Assembly (NCBI GenBank): GCA_029204225.1
Contig: CM055107.1
Span: forward strand, 48,395,971 to 48,459,970
DNA from: Diphasiastrum complanatum
Taxonomy: Eukaryota > Streptophyta > Lycopodiopsida > Lycopodiales > Lycopodiaceae
Reading direction: 5' to 3'
DNA: 64,000 bases
The notes beneath the pieces were generated by a model that did no database searches, was not told the DNA's origin, and saw only the letters and a program-made list of their open reading frames with translations. Positions within the stretch are counted from its first letter, which is position 1. Each line of letters opens with the position of its first letter. A program made the position numbers and the translations under genes. This document shows positions 45,379 to 57,935 of this stretch, one piece after another.

Positions 45379-47999
45379 CTATTCTTCGAAAACTTCATCA
45401 TTTTGAATGGTCAATCCTTGTTTTGCCTTCAGTACAGCCACCTTAGGAATCTTAATGCTTTTTATTTGATGGGGATCTTTCCGAGGTTTCCATCTCCAAA
45501 ATATGCTTGAAACATTTTCCCATCTCTCGGGATCATTAAGGTTCAATTTTCGTTGCTTACTCCAACAATCTCGATATCGTTCCTTTTCTGACATGTTTCC
45601 TTTAGAACATGGGGCCCACCACTGCACCAATATTTTCATGTAGTTATTGGATCTCTTATCCGTTTCAACTTGTGATAATGTGACAACTAACCAAATAGGA
45701 TATACATCATCTTCTTCATTGCCATTTTCGTCACTTGATGGTGGTCAAATCATAACAAAATTCCCTTTATGAACATCTACTTGAGGCCTGAACGCTTCCA
45801 TTGGTCTCCCATATGCTGGTCCGCAACAATGTTCTTGTTCTTCTATTTCGTTAGGATCTGTTTTTGCATCATTTTCAAGAATAGTAGAATCTCTCCAGCG
45901 AGTATTCGGCCAAAAACCATCTTGTAACTCCTTGTATTGTTTGCTCTCCGTATTCATAAGATCGTGAATTTGTCTCCTGTAGGTAATCACCGGTGTGATG
46001 AACATCGTAAATTCGAGTGGGTTCAATGGATTTTGAAGATGTCCCTCCCAGTATTTCAAGTACCTATGAATTCCGCCATTGATTATGTCTCTATCTTTGA
46101 GAAAAGAAAACAATGGTAGTGCTTTAGGACTTCCAGTTGGCAGAAGAGAACGCCCATTTTCATCAACCTTCCATATTTGAATGCCTTCCCGAGGAATCCA
46201 CTCATTTGCATTTGGATGCATCATGTACTGCATGATTGGAATGCCATCTTTCACAAAGAAATGGAATTGCAATGGCTTCGAGTGGACCACAAGTCTTTGT
46301 TCTTTATCACAAAGAAAACCTTCAATAAATGACTTAAAATCAGACACTTCTTGGACCAAATAAGGCACTGGATGTTTTTTTGTGCAATTTCACAATTGAA
46401 CCAATTGTGAAATTTGGACCACTGGGCCAAAAGCTTGTGACAAAATGACCATAAGCATTACCTCCATGGCCGTGTGTTAGCATACCAGTGAGTGACACAG
46501 GTAATTGAAAAATTCTATTCAAGGACTTGGGAGTTGGTTGTATTCATGGAAGACTTGTCTTATTTTGATCCATTTTGTCATGAATCATGCACATGTAATG
46601 CTCTGGTTCTCTTTCCGACTTCAATCTCCACGCATAGTACAAGTTTTTGCAAGTCATTTGTTCAAGCATGTGTCTCTTTCTTTCTTTGAATAATTTATTT
46701 CTCTCAGTCTCCACCTTGGTAGATTCGAGTTGCAGCTTAATATTTGTGCAAGTGTCACATTTAGAGAATGTGCTAGTTTGTGACAAACTCACATGCTTAT
46801 AATGTGTCCTCCAATACCGGCTAAATGTAGAAGGCGATATGGATTTGAAGACCATATTCTGTAGTTTATCATTGACCTCTCTCAATATGTCTTGTTGTTT
46901 GCAAATAGCAAGAATTACAAGTTGAATATGTCTTTCTCCCGTCTTTGTAGTTCTATTTTTGTGAGGCATTTGCTCAGCATTGTTTTCCACAAATGCATCT
47001 ATTATAACCAAGGCCATTTCAACATGTTTCCAAGCTCATCCAATAATTTGTGCATTGCCATGTATTGACTTTCTAGACCCTTCATTGTAGGATGTCTTGT
47101 ACCTATAAAATGAAGCTTTTGGCAATCCATGGATTTTGTACCACACTACACTACAAATTGGATCTCTTTGAAAGATCATGTATGCGCATCTTGAACCACT
47201 TACATTATGTGTAGTTTGTAACATGTCATACACATATGTCACCCTGTTTTCAAAACTTTGGCCCCAAAATTGTTTTCGTGCATCGTGAATCTTGTCACGA
47301 CTCATAAGTTGACAACATTGTTGCTTGCAACAATCTATGGATGCCACTTTTTGAATTGCTTCCAATGAGCACTTGGCTTCTCTCTTTTTCCCCCTTGAAC
47401 AGCTTGAAGTTTTTGCTTTTCTATGAATCATGTTATATGGCCTTTTTATTCCGTTGAGTAATGTTTCTCTGACCATTAGAAAGGTAGTGTTTAACTCTTC
47501 ACTACTATGCTCATCATCATTTAAGAAGTTGGATTTTGTTGTTTCTGAACCCCTCAATCTTGATTCATTCATTAAAGTGACTTGATCAATTGGCCATTTT
47601 AGCAAGTCTGACTTCTCATTCATTGTGCTAATATCAGCATGCCCAAACCATTTTGTTATAGTAATTCCCACGTGGTCATCACCAAGTTCCTCAAAGTCAA
47701 TTGCCTCATACGAGAATACAAGCAAAATGTACCCTTCTCCAGGGCAATTTCACAACCTGCATTGAAATCTTTTACCTTCTTGTCAATCCAATCTTGACGT
47801 GTAAGTTTTTTTGCCTTGTTTTGAATCAATGCTTCTCCAATGATCTCCTCACTTGGATCTTCAATAGCATCATCATCCACGTTGGCATTTGTTTGTACTC
47901 TCGTCGAATTGTTCAATGTGTCATTATCTTTGACTTTCACATCTTGAATACGCCAAATCACAAAACTGTCAATGCTTCATCCAAAGTATCGGCATCCAT
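45379..47999 (-). pseudogene. decayed gene of about 870 codons, uncharacterised family (HDKMDQNKT / THGHGxxxYGH protein)
   Basis: From an ATG at 47999 (MDADTLDEAL) to a TAG at 45379 the minus strand keeps one protein with three one-base shifts (about 47970, about 47715, and an A7 run at about 46370) and three in-frame stops, all TGA (47036, 46544, 45745). Order of visible parts: acidic N-terminus (NANVDDDAIEDPSEEIIGEA); a Cys-rich block (IDCCKQQCCQLMSRDK); a short helical block KIHGLPKASFYRYKTSYNEG; MPHKNRTTKTGERHIQLVI; a possible metal site FSKCDTCTNIKLQL; the signature CMIHDKMDQNKTSLP; then SLTGMLTHGHGGNAYGHF and NFTIGSIVKL; a region with KPLQFHFFVKDGIPIMQYMM; and a C-terminal end with ILVQWWAPCSKGN. 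From memory, similar uncharacterised multi-copy proteins occur in mosses and other early land plants, which would suggest a transposon-borne or expanded family. I cannot assign a function. No LTR, RT or terminal repeats are adjacent. Confidence 0.6.
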
Positions 48000-48119
48000 T
48001 GTAGGAACAGGCAATAGCTTTTCTTTCCGAGTGGCTGCATGAACAATGATTGAGCATCTTCCGATACCAATCTATTTTCCATGACAAGTTGCATTTGGAT
48101 CCAATGAAAATATACCACC

Positions 48120-48605
48120 AAGTCCACATTCTTTTGTGTTTATTGTAAGCAACACTGACATTCCCACTTTTAAGTTATATACAACGCTTGTAAAAGTAAA
48201 GACATTCTCTTGTTAGAAATTTTCATTAAATAACAATTTGAGCATGCCAACATCTATCACTAAATTTTCATAGTTGAAGATTCATTTACAACTACAACAT
48301 TCATGATCTAGGTTCACAAAGATAATCTTTTTATGGGGCAAGATAGTGAAATTTTTCAATAGTAGAACTCATTTTGTCATATTTATTATAAGCACCACTG
48401 CTATTTCCAATTCCAAATTATAATCAGCTTTTTGTACAAGCATAGACATTCTCTTAGAACAAATTTCTATAGTACATTAGTTGAGCATGTCATCATCTAG
48501 CACTAAAATTTCATAACTGAAGATTTATTTACAATTACTGTTTTTGACGAACTAGGTTCGCCAAAATATCATTTTTATTGAACCACGATAGTGTTATTCT
48601 TTAGT
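48120..48605. repeat. tandem duplication, unit about 244 bp
   Basis: GACATTCTCTT at 48201 and 48445, TTGAGCATGYCAWCATCTA-CACTAAA, TTTATT-TAAGCA-CACTG and CTAGGTTC-C-AAA recur at the same 244-base step. The two units are diverged. They lie just upstream of the minus-strand gene above. Confidence 0.7.
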
Positions 48606-49894
48606 AGTAAAAATCAATTCAATGAACCTAGTTTATCAAAATATGTAATCATCGTAGATTTATGTAAACCCAAGTTATGCTAGAAAAAAGTTTACAAAGG
48701 CAAGATTCTTTTAATCAATCCTAACTCACTAATAACATGAAAAGAAATTCAATCATCGAACATCATATGACTTTAGGATGTGCAGGAAAATTGGGGACTT
48801 TGTTAATAATTTCATATTTTTTAATGAATATTTGTTACCTTTGATGAAAATAAGTTGGTCCTTGTTGACTCGTCTACATATGCATTGAGTGCCCAAGTAG
48901 CGAACTAAATGAACATGATTAGGATGAATCAAAGAAATGATTTTATATTGAGTTGGATTTAATGAGGCTTGAAAATTGAGAGTTTATGCTTAGAAGTAGG
49001 GAGATACAAAAGTTAGTCTTCGAGAATCAAAATTTTTTGTACTCAGCTTGATGAACTAAGTTCATCAAAATATCTCATTGTTTAGGGTTTAGTATGTTTC
49101 ACACCGAAGCTTTGGTAAGAGATTTTTTAAAAGCAAGATAGGCCCCTTTGAGTAGTATTCAAAATTTAAAGCTATTTTTTACCAGGAGACCTATAATATA
49201 TGTTATGAGCATCTTACACATTCTTGTAGACTGAATAAAGAAACTAACTCAAAGAAACTAAGTGCTTTTTTAATTCATGCGATCTTGAAACTAATGTATT
49301 GTACAATCATTGCATACCTTGCTCTGCTTCCATCTGAAGTAATGGCTGGTAACAACTTGATGTAGAATATTTGGACAATGATACAACGATTTTAATCCAG
49401 TCTAAAGAAAGGTCATAATTTGTTTTGACATTTCTGGTATCCAATCCTGAACACAAAAAATGACACATGGTAATGTTTCTCTAATTCTTAATTAAAAAAA
49501 GAGAGTTTTAAAGAGGCAAACAAGATTCTACATATATTCATCATCGATTCTTGAACATAAATTTACTTTTGAGTATCATAACCATTTGCTACTAAAAAAG
49601 ATGATCATTACGCTGATAGACATTCTTGATTGAGAAAATTCTAAGAAGTCAATCACTGATTCAAGTTTTTCTTTCAAAGTCAAGCCTAAAGAGAAAGATT
49701 GGTTCCATGAACCAAGTTGATTATGTTCTGAAAAGTAAAATTTGTCGCATAGCTTACGGTAGTCTATGATTTGAGAAAAAGTTTGGAATGTAATAGTGTT
49801 GGACACTCATTGCTAATATTTTATACATCATCTCTTGAGAGATGATGTATTTTATAATATTTCATATTCTATAAACATACCATAAACATGGCCT
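48606..49894. other. no gene recognised
   Basis: AT-rich, with further echoes of AACTAGGTTC.CAAAATAT near 48630 and 49060. No coding domain. Confidence 0.4.
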
Positions 49895-51190
49895 GTTGGA
49901 CCAGGAATTGGTCGGAATCAGTTAATGTCGAACAAAAGGTGGCCTTAGGTTTGGGTGGCAACATTGAGGCAAACCTGTAGAAACAATCTAGGCCTTGAAC
50001 GGTTACGTGAGAATAGAAAAAATGGCCGTCAAAGTCATGGGCTTGTAGGGCCAAGAATTGGTCAGAATCAATTGACACATGTTGGAAGGTCGGACATAAG
50101 GTGGCTACAGGTTTGTGTGTCTGATACCTACCCAAGGGAGTCTATACTACTCAACTCCGACTTTGTTTTTCCGAAAACACACTTTGTGTCAAAAATGACA
50201 CTATTGGGGCATATTAGATGGAGTAGTTTTCCAACTTCGAGACTATTGATCTAGTATCGCCAAATAGAGTCAATTTTTCAATGTTTCATTCAGTGGACAT
50301 TGTCTAGACAAACTTGTTGGAATCATCCATGCATTGAGTAATCATGTACGAACAGAGAAACGGCCATGCAAATTCCAGACCCAAAAACGGTTTATGAAAA
50401 ATTAGCTTTTCGGACCGAGAATTGGTCGGAATCAGTTGGTACATGCCAAAACGTTTGCCATAGGTTCTTGTGTCCGATACAAACTCAATGGATCGTATGC
50501 TGCACAATTTCGGCTTCGTTTTCTTGAAAAGAATGTTCATGATGGAAAGGACGCTATCAGGGCAAAGAAAATGGCCTAGTTTTCCAACTTCTCGAATAAT
50601 GGTCCAGTATCGATAAACGAGCCAATTTTCTTAGCTGTTTGTTTTAATCAATGGGCAACGTCGAGGCGAACCCACATAAACAATCTAGGCATTGGACGAC
50701 TCATCACCAATAGAGTTTCGACAATGTAAAATCTAGACCCAAGAATGGCTTTGGAAAAAAATAGGCCTTTCAAACCATAAATTGGTCGAAATCAGTTGAT
50801 ACATGTCGGAATGTCAAACAGAAGGTGGCCAAAGGTTCATCTGTCTGATATGAATCCATGGGACCCTTTGCTTCTCAGTCCCGACTTCGTTTGTCGAAAA
50901 TGACACTATCAAGGCATAGGAAATGGACTAGCTTTTGACCTTCACAAATACTGGTCCAATCTTGCTGAACGGATTGGGTTTTTCTAGGCGTTTGTTTCGG
51001 CCAGCAACTAGTCGGACCAAGAATTGGTCGGAATCAATTAATACATGTCAGAACGTTGAACGGAAGGTGGCCACAGGTTCGTGTATCTGATGTGAACCCA
51101 AGGGACCCTTTGCTACTCAATTCGGCCTCGTTTGTCCAGAAACACCCTTTTAGCCAAAAAATATTCTATTATAGCATATGAAATGGACAG
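49895..51190. repeat. satellite-like tandem repeat 1, unit about 362 bp
   Basis: The phrase GAATTGGTCGGAATCAGTT recurs at about 49907, 50057, 50421, 50781 and 51023. Steps are 150, 364, 360 and 242, so two full-length units are flanked by two internally deleted ones. Other unit landmarks are GGTGGCCACAGGTTCGTGT, CAAGGGACCCTTTGCTACTC, AAATGACACTATC-GGGCAT and ATGGACTAGTTTTCCAACTTC. No coding capacity. Confidence 0.85.
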
Positions 51191-52896
51191 AAAAATGGAC
51201 TAGTATTCCAAATCCAATAACTAGAAGTGTGTAGTAGATTCAACAAGATTGGTCATGCATATAAAAGAATAATCTTGCTATGAACATGTACATAAACTTA
51301 CTTCTGTGTTTGCTAGCTTTTTCCCCAATCTAAATATGAGAATCTCGTAACTCAATTAAGTCAACAAGAGTCCTAGTTTTGAAAAGTAAAAAATATAGCT
51401 TTAAAATGGAGAGATATATTAATTCTCATGAGTTTTTCAGACTAATTTGTGCTTCATACATTAGATTGTTTGTGGGATGTCATAAAGCAATCGAATCATA
51501 TATTTCAAATGGTTGTTTCATAGTGTGACAAAATAATCTATACACATGTTAACTCAAAATAAATTTCTCAATGCCATAAACAATAACCTTTGCATGTTTG
51601 TAAAAGATTTGACATAAAGTGTAGTATATATAGTGTGATGTATTATGATTTTTCAATTACAAACTATCGTATAGAAACTCATAAGTTTGATTGTGTGTTT
51701 CTTGATTGTTCATGATTGTTGGATCTAAGTTATTCAATGTAACTCATGTAAAAAATATAGCACTTTACCTTCTTACATCATATTGATCTAATGTCATATT
51801 TGATGGTTATAGGGATTTAGAATTCAACACATACTTTGAAGGCAATCTCCCATTTTAAGTGTATAAAGATCTAGTTCAAGCCTATTTGGGTGTTTTATTC
51901 TAAAATTGACGATAATGAATTGAAGGTCCTTCAAACCCAAACAAAAAAACAAAGCATGAAAGATTGACAGTTTATCCCATGCCTTCAAATACGGTCTTAG
52001 ATTTGAAGGGGTCTACAAAGGCTAAGGGTAGATGTTTATCCATGTCTCAAACACATTTTTTTTTTGTTCTGTGACACCTGATCCAGGCACCTTATTTATC
52101 CATGTCACAAATCCATATCTACGAAGCTATATCACAACCGTTATGCATTAAGGCATGTACTTCTTTGATTGTTAATCAAAGGAACTATGTCACATGCCAG
52201 CATATCGAGAGCTCACTATAAGAAATAGAAGATCACTATGATTTGTTGCGTGTTTGTACACGCTTGCAATTGGTGTCGTAATTAAAACATCTCATACCAA
52301 CTCTGACAATCCTAGTCTGCAACAAATTCACTAAAACAGTTCCAAGTACCTAGAATACACTAAACCTCGAATATTATGGATAAATGCATTGACTATTGTT
52401 TTAATATTTGTCTTCAACTTCGACAGGTTCATATCAATTTCAAATGATTAGAAAATTCTTATAATCCCAACGTAGGAAGAGAAAAAAGTGAACTGGAGAG
52501 TGCTGAAAAGATCATCAAAGATAAGAGCAAATAGGACCTTGATGGGGGGGGCGGGGGCAACCAAGACACAAGATTTAGAAAGTTTGTAATCTGGTGAACA
52601 GTTCATGAGAGTTTGATAAAACCAGTAGCAGGTATCGGATGCAACCACAGTTCAAAATCATATTCAAAAGAATGTTTCTCTTGATTGGATGATACACAAT
52701 CTAAAATTCTATTAATGTGTGTAATAGCAAACAAGCAAGTGCCATTTTCTAAAAGACTGAGAGTATAACTGAAGGGACAAACTTTCTAAGGTAATGATCG
52801 TAAAAGCATAGCACATAGACAAAAAACATATCTAGCAAATGACTGAAAACATAAAAATGAAGGGCCTGCAATTGTTTGATAGTCACAAAGTCTTAC
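51191..52896. other. no gene recognised
   Basis: AT-rich with chance ORFs. A short G-run (GGGGGGGGCGGGGG) lies at 52542-52557. I looked for further exons of the gene below on the minus strand and could not recognise any. Confidence 0.4.
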
Positions 52897-53119
52897 TGTA
52901 TCTGATCTTTATCTCCCGGACATGTTCATCAGAAATTGAGTACAGCATGGTGTAATTCTTCATATCAAACACCTTGTATATGTTGCAACCAACCAGCAAT
53001 TGGTCAAGATCAGTACCAGCCAGCAGTGATCTTCTTAAGAGAATCTCAATAGATGAAACTTTGTAACTGCAACAAATCCCAAAAACATTCACAGCATTCC
53101 AACTGGCATGAAATGGCTC
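52897..53119 (-). pseudogene. exon of a plant WD40-repeat-type protein
   Basis: On the minus strand a pyrimidine-rich acceptor (CTTGTTTCTTTTAG) at 53120-53121 opens a 223-base exon. It encodes EPFHASWNAVNVFGICCSYK, then LLRRSLLAGTDLDQLL, then IYKVFDMKNYTMLYSISDEH and VREIKI, before a donor GTAAGA at 52896. The block KVFDMKNYxxLYSIxDxxVQEIKIS is, from memory, conserved in an uncharacterised plant protein with a WD40-like fold (KISPGIMLLI normally follows). Here KIS reads KIRY and neighbouring exons were not found. It is either a stranded exon of a dead copy or one exon of a gene with very long introns. Confidence 0.45.
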
Positions 53120-53121
53120 CT

Positions 53122-54050
53122 AAAAGAAACAAGAAAGCATCTAGCCTCATAGAGCTACATGTGAGCAGGGAAGCCTCTTCACAACTGATCAATGAAGCCT
53201 CATTGGGGACCTAGCTCCAGTCAAAACACATTTACTCAATCCTGCTAGCTTAGTAGCAAAGCATGGATCCTTAATCATAGCATTTCCCAGCTGAGCAATT
53301 AACCTAGCCTCTTCACGATCTTCTCTTTACGGTATTGAGCAGCGAAACTGAACAGCAAGCCTCTTCTCCACGCTCTCCTTCACAGATGGCCAGCGAAGCC
53401 TTCTTCCCATCAACGCTGCCTCCTCGCACCACAAGACGGATTTCAAAAAAAATTCAAACTTGGGTACCCTTGAAACTCGATGTTAACATTTTTCTAAATT
53501 GAGGCCTTTTGACAAGTCTAAGCTAATTGGCATCCCTAGGATTTACATGTCCACCAACCTTAGGAGATCACAAGTGGAATCCCTTTTCACAAGGCACCTA
53601 CCTTAGTTCATGTAGATTCTTTGGGCATTGATCTCACTAAATTTTTCTCTGATGCCCATCCATCACTACTTTCAGAGACATCTCGAAGCATTGCTGCTTA
53701 CAGACAACATCGATGGTACCCAACAATGGACGAAAGCAACCCCTGCAATTCGGAGCCACCAAACCTTGCAACTACCCGGATCTAAACCCCGATAACTGTG
53801 CAAACGAAAGTTGTAACAGTCCATCCTTTGGTGCCTAGAGTTAAGGCCAGACATAGAGGTTACCGAAAACTAGAGAAGGTTTTCAATCATCTGAAGGTTT
53901 GGTACGTAAAATTGGAATATCGATAATTTAGTCTGGAAAGACTTGCGCCTTAACCTCATATCAATGACACTTCAAGCAAATTGCAACACAGCCAAAGCCT
54001 TTTATTCCTATTATGACTCGAAGCCTTCAAGAAGCAGCCCTACAGTGAGT
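53122..54050. other. no gene recognised
   Basis: More GC-balanced than its surroundings but without recognisable domains. If the exon at 52897-53119 belongs to a living gene, this is intron. Confidence 0.35.
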
Positions 54051-54052
54051 AC

Positions 54053-54430
54053 CATTAGAGGAGTTCTAAATCCCAAAAAGACCCTTTGTAAAAATTCTTT
54101 TTATATTTTTTCACAAATTTTTCTTACACATGGACCAATCAAAACACTCAAAGTTGAAATCTACGTAACGTAACTTTTTGAGTCCACATTTTGATTCCAT
54201 ACTAAAAATGCCATAACTTTTTAGTGGTAAGTTCGAATTTAGCGGAGTTTCGTGCATTAGAAAGTGCTCGACAAGGGCTTTCCAATGATATGTTAGATGG
54301 CATACTTCTGAGCTACGATTGAAAAGTTATGGCAAGTCAAAAGTATTAGTGCTATAATATTTTAATAATAAAAAAGGCATCTTGCACGAATTCTTAAAGG
54401 GTCTTTTTGGAACTCAAAACTCCTCTAATG
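54053..54430. mobile_element. MITE with about 45-bp terminal inverted repeats (378 bp)
   Basis: Left end CATTAGAGGAGTTCTAAATC then CCAAAAAGACCCTTTGT; the right end is its complement (AAAGGGTCTTTTTGGAACTC then AAAACTCCTCTAATG). The interior is AT-rich and non-coding. The flanks allow a TA target duplication, if the terminus is GAGGAGTT, but this is not certain. A solo left end lies at 20344. The superfamily is unresolved. Confidence 0.8.
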
Positions 54431-54760
54431 ATTGGGTTTTATAGCAACAAAACCTTCAATGGCTGTGGTACATTGAGGCCACAGGTTGAAGTTTTTCAAC
54501 ATGGTGGATCATGAGACTCTATGTCGAACCATCCAATGCGCTAGCCAATACTTCATATAATAAAAGTCTCATTCATATATATTAGAGAGAGAGACTCAAG
54601 CCTAACAAGGAAATGGAAGACCTACTCTAGGAAATAGCTCTGCTAGCAAGGGAAGGACGTCACTACAAAATAGGAAAAAAGAAATGAAGGCCAAGCGTAG
54701 AAATCTAACATATATCCCAATGAACTAGACGAAAAAGATGAGACAAAGATCCTCTTGTGT
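54431..54760. other. no gene recognised
   Basis: Unremarkable spacer between the MITE and satellite-like repeat 2. Confidence 0.4.
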
Positions 54761-55455
54761 ACGTGAAATGGGCCTCGTTCGGAGAAACTGGGCCTTTGGA
54801 CGGAAACTGGCAAAAGTAGTCCTTTTTTGTGTGCCCTAACTGTGCTATCGCCGAGACCAATGGTCATTTTCACCAAACGATGTCGGAATCATGTCGGGCT
54901 GGATCCGTCTGGTCAGTATGGGGCCCCCACAAGCCTTTCCACAACATTCCGAGCCACTCCGGACAACTCCGACTCATTCCAGGTCCCAACTGGTCAAGTG
55001 CCCCTGAAGACTTTTTCTGGGCGAAACTTCGGACAGAGGTCTCAGGCTACCCGTCAATCCGTTCGGCGTCCCGTCTGTCTCCACAGGTTTGACTCGATAG
55101 TGCCCACAGGTCAGAACTAACTCTACGTGAAACGGGCCTCGTTTGGAGAAACTGGGCCTTTGGACGGAAACCGACAAAAGTAGTTCTTTTCGTGTGCCCT
55201 AACTGTGCTATCACCAGGACCAATGGTCATTTTGACCAAACGATGTTAGAATCATGCCAGGCTAGATCCATCTGGTCAGTATGGGGCCCACGAGCCTTTC
55301 CACAGCATTCCGGGCCACTCCGGACAAGTCGGACCCATTCCAGGTCCCAACTGGTCAAGTGTCCCTGAAGACTTTTTCTGGGCGGAACTTCGGACAGAGG
55401 TCTCGGGCTACTTGTTAATATATTCGGCGTCTCGTCTATCCCCAGAGGTTCCACC
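54761..55455. repeat. satellite-like tandem repeat 2, unit 364 bp (two units)
   Basis: Unit 1 is 54761-55124; unit 2 starts at 55125 and breaks after about 330 bases. Landmarks: ACGTGAAACGGGCCTCGTT, GGAGAAACTGGGCCTTTGGA, GACCAATGGTCATTTTGACC, GGTCCCAACTGGTCAAGTG, CTGAAGACTTTTTCTGGGCG. It is clearly GC-richer than the surrounding DNA. The ORFs across it differ between units and are not a gene. More of the array lies at 58540-58822. Confidence 0.85.
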
Positions 55456-55740
55456 TTGATCTTGATCTTTTCTTGTTTCTTGGTCAGGATTGGCTGCTTT
55501 AGTCTCTTTAGCTTTGTCATCATGAGTGGGGTCAGCTACAATCATGTGTTCAGCTTGTGTGGTTGCAGGCTACTCCCTTTCTCCCTCCTCTGAAAGTATT
55601 GCCTGTGTCTTCTGGGCATGAGGGGGTGAGGTAACAACTGGAACGGATCCTGATGGTGTTTGGGATTGGGTGCTTGTATCCGGTGAGTTTACCTGTGTAG
55701 TTACGAATAAAGCCACAATTGATCCAGAGCTAAGTTATGA
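55456..55740 (-). pseudogene. coding-like Ser/Thr/Gln-rich fragment, unrecognised
   Basis: On the minus strand one frame with a single TAG reads a low-complexity polar sequence (NSPDTSTQSQTPSGSVPVVT, then KETKAANPDQETRKDQDQGG). This resembles the linker of a retrotransposon gag or of the ORF at 35435, but no domain is visible. It ends at the edge of repeat 2. Confidence 0.25.
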
Positions 55741-56500
55741 AAGCACCATTGTCTATACTGTATGAACAAAAAAGACATGACAAGGAGTACAAAAGTATCA
55801 AGAGACCGAGAAGATCCAAATCGGAAACCCGCACTACTAATTCCTATTCATACTATTCATATTTGTAGTTTACATGCAGAGGTATGTATAATAGAAAAAA
55901 TAATATATATTCACATCTTATTTTCATGGAATACCAAGCCAAAGTCATCTTCGAAGCAAGCCATTTCCAAATTAGAGTATGTTTTGTCTAAAGCAGGCTT
56001 ACATAAAGGCCATGTTAAAATAAAAAAAAGATGATAAGTTTTCAAGTAAATCAGTCAAAATTTCATGCAAACTGAGAAGTGGAAGATTCCAAGCTCGTAG
56101 ATTTTAATCAATTTATTCTAGAAAATAATCCTAAATTCAATACCTAGTTTGAAAAAAGATAATACATACAACTTAAGTTTGAGAAATGACGTTCTTCTCG
56201 GCTACTCAAAGCAAAAGTTTGAAAAAAGCTTGACAACATATTAAAATATTTAAAAAAGATAAATTTTCAAACACTTATGTGCAAATGATATAAAAAACAG
56301 CTAGTGAATTTGTTGATGTAGTTCAAAGTGCATGGAGAACAAATCACATAACACATTCTATGGTAAGGATTTAGGTGCAGCACCATTGTAGGCAAATTTG
56401 TGCAACCGCAAATTAAATATTTATGGTATTGATTCATATATTGCTTTTATGAAATGCAACACATGCCTCTCCTCTCCACTTCTAGTTCATCTGTCATTGA
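55741..56500. other. no gene recognised
   Basis: AT-rich; it may include the LTR or leader of the copia gag fragment that follows. No primer-binding site was found. Confidence 0.35.
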
Positions 56501-56504
56501 GAAG

Positions 56505-57130
56505 CTCAATGGAGGTAACTACCATCTTTAGAAATTCAAGAGAAAGGAAGTACTACTTGCAAAAGAACAAATGGGACATCGTTGAAGGCACTGAGATCAA
56601 ACTAGAGGTTGATGCAACTAACATCACCAAATGGGGACATAGGGATGGAAAGGTTCTTGGCATAATCACTCTCAATATCAAGGACTCTCAGATCAGCCAT
56701 ATCAGATAAGCCCAGACTGCTAACTCTCAGATTAGCCATATCAGATAAGCCCATGTTGCTAAGCATGCTTGGGACATCCTAGCTACTCTCTAAGATGTTA
56801 CGTCCAAACTCTATTTGAGGAAAAAAAATTTCACCATCAAATTTTTTGAAGCTAACTCTATTTTGACCCATCTTGATACCTTCAAGAATCTTATGGAGCA
56901 AATGACTACCATTGGATCAATCAATGAAGATATCGATGCCATGACTATGTTATCTAGTTTACCACAAGCATATGATAATTGGACACACACAACAAGGCCT
57001 CACTCTTACTAGAGCGATCTTTATGCTACTTCAAGAGGAGATTAGAAGAAGTGGATCATCCTCAAAAAGTACAGATGGAAGATATTTGTGAAGTCAGAAC
57101 AAAAGCAACCAACAGCCAACATTGAATTCG
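56505..57130 (+). pseudogene. Ty1/copia gag remnant
   Basis: It starts with SMEVTTIFRNSRERKYYLQK (compare SMEITTISGSSN at 21700). It continues KWGHRDGKVLGIITLNIKDS QISHIR, includes a short internal duplication of QISHIR, then AKHAWDILATL, a stop, and a frame with LTHLDTFKNLMEQMTTIGSI and MLSSLPQAYDNW. The last block matches the minus-strand gag at 16832-17131 closely. Beyond 57130 further frameshifted, poorly readable copia sequence may run to about 57780. Truncated, with several stops. Confidence 0.65.
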
Positions 57131-57788
57131 GAACATTCATCATCTAAACCAAAACAATAGCTATTTTGCAAATACTATAAAAGGACTAGTCATCTCATCA
57201 AGGATCATAAAACACTCAAGTACAACAATGAGAAGAAGAAGCAGTTCCACCAACAAGCCAATGGTGCAATCACCAGTCAAACAACTCAATGGTGCACAAT
57301 AAGACAGATTCAAGAACGCAAATAGCACTACTAGTGTAACAAAGCACAGAACACACAACATTGGGGACTCTCGGAGAGCCCAAGCCCTCGTACAACTCTT
57401 CTGTATTGAATAATAGAACCACAGTACAAAGGGGCAACTCTGCTGCCCATATATGAAAAATAGATGAAGCTTCTATACTACATGTATGTATCATGCCAAG
57501 AACCAGACAATAGGTCCTCGTTCAAGAACCTCTGCACTTGGAGTGTGGACAATTTGCCAAGAACCTCTTGTCTGCAGACATGGGAGGAATAATAAGGACA
57601 TCTTATCTGCAAATATAGAATGGTGAAGCGATGCATTTTAATAGAAATGAGTAGTTACTATGAAGAGTTGTGGGTCCCAAAATGACACGAGTCTTTCAAA
57701 CATCGTCACCTCATCTCTCTCATTCTATGTATGGGCAACATGCCCAAATTCTCAACATTAATACACTATGTACTTATACAAACTATGT

Positions 57789-57935
<147 letters not shown>

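Noticed and set aside
52542-52557. G-run as a possible quadruplex
   Set aside because: It is one near-continuous run, not four separated G-tracts, and nothing nearby depends on it.
54829-55523. Overlapping ORFs of 67-98 codons
   Set aside because: They lie in satellite-like repeat 2, on both strands, and differ between units.
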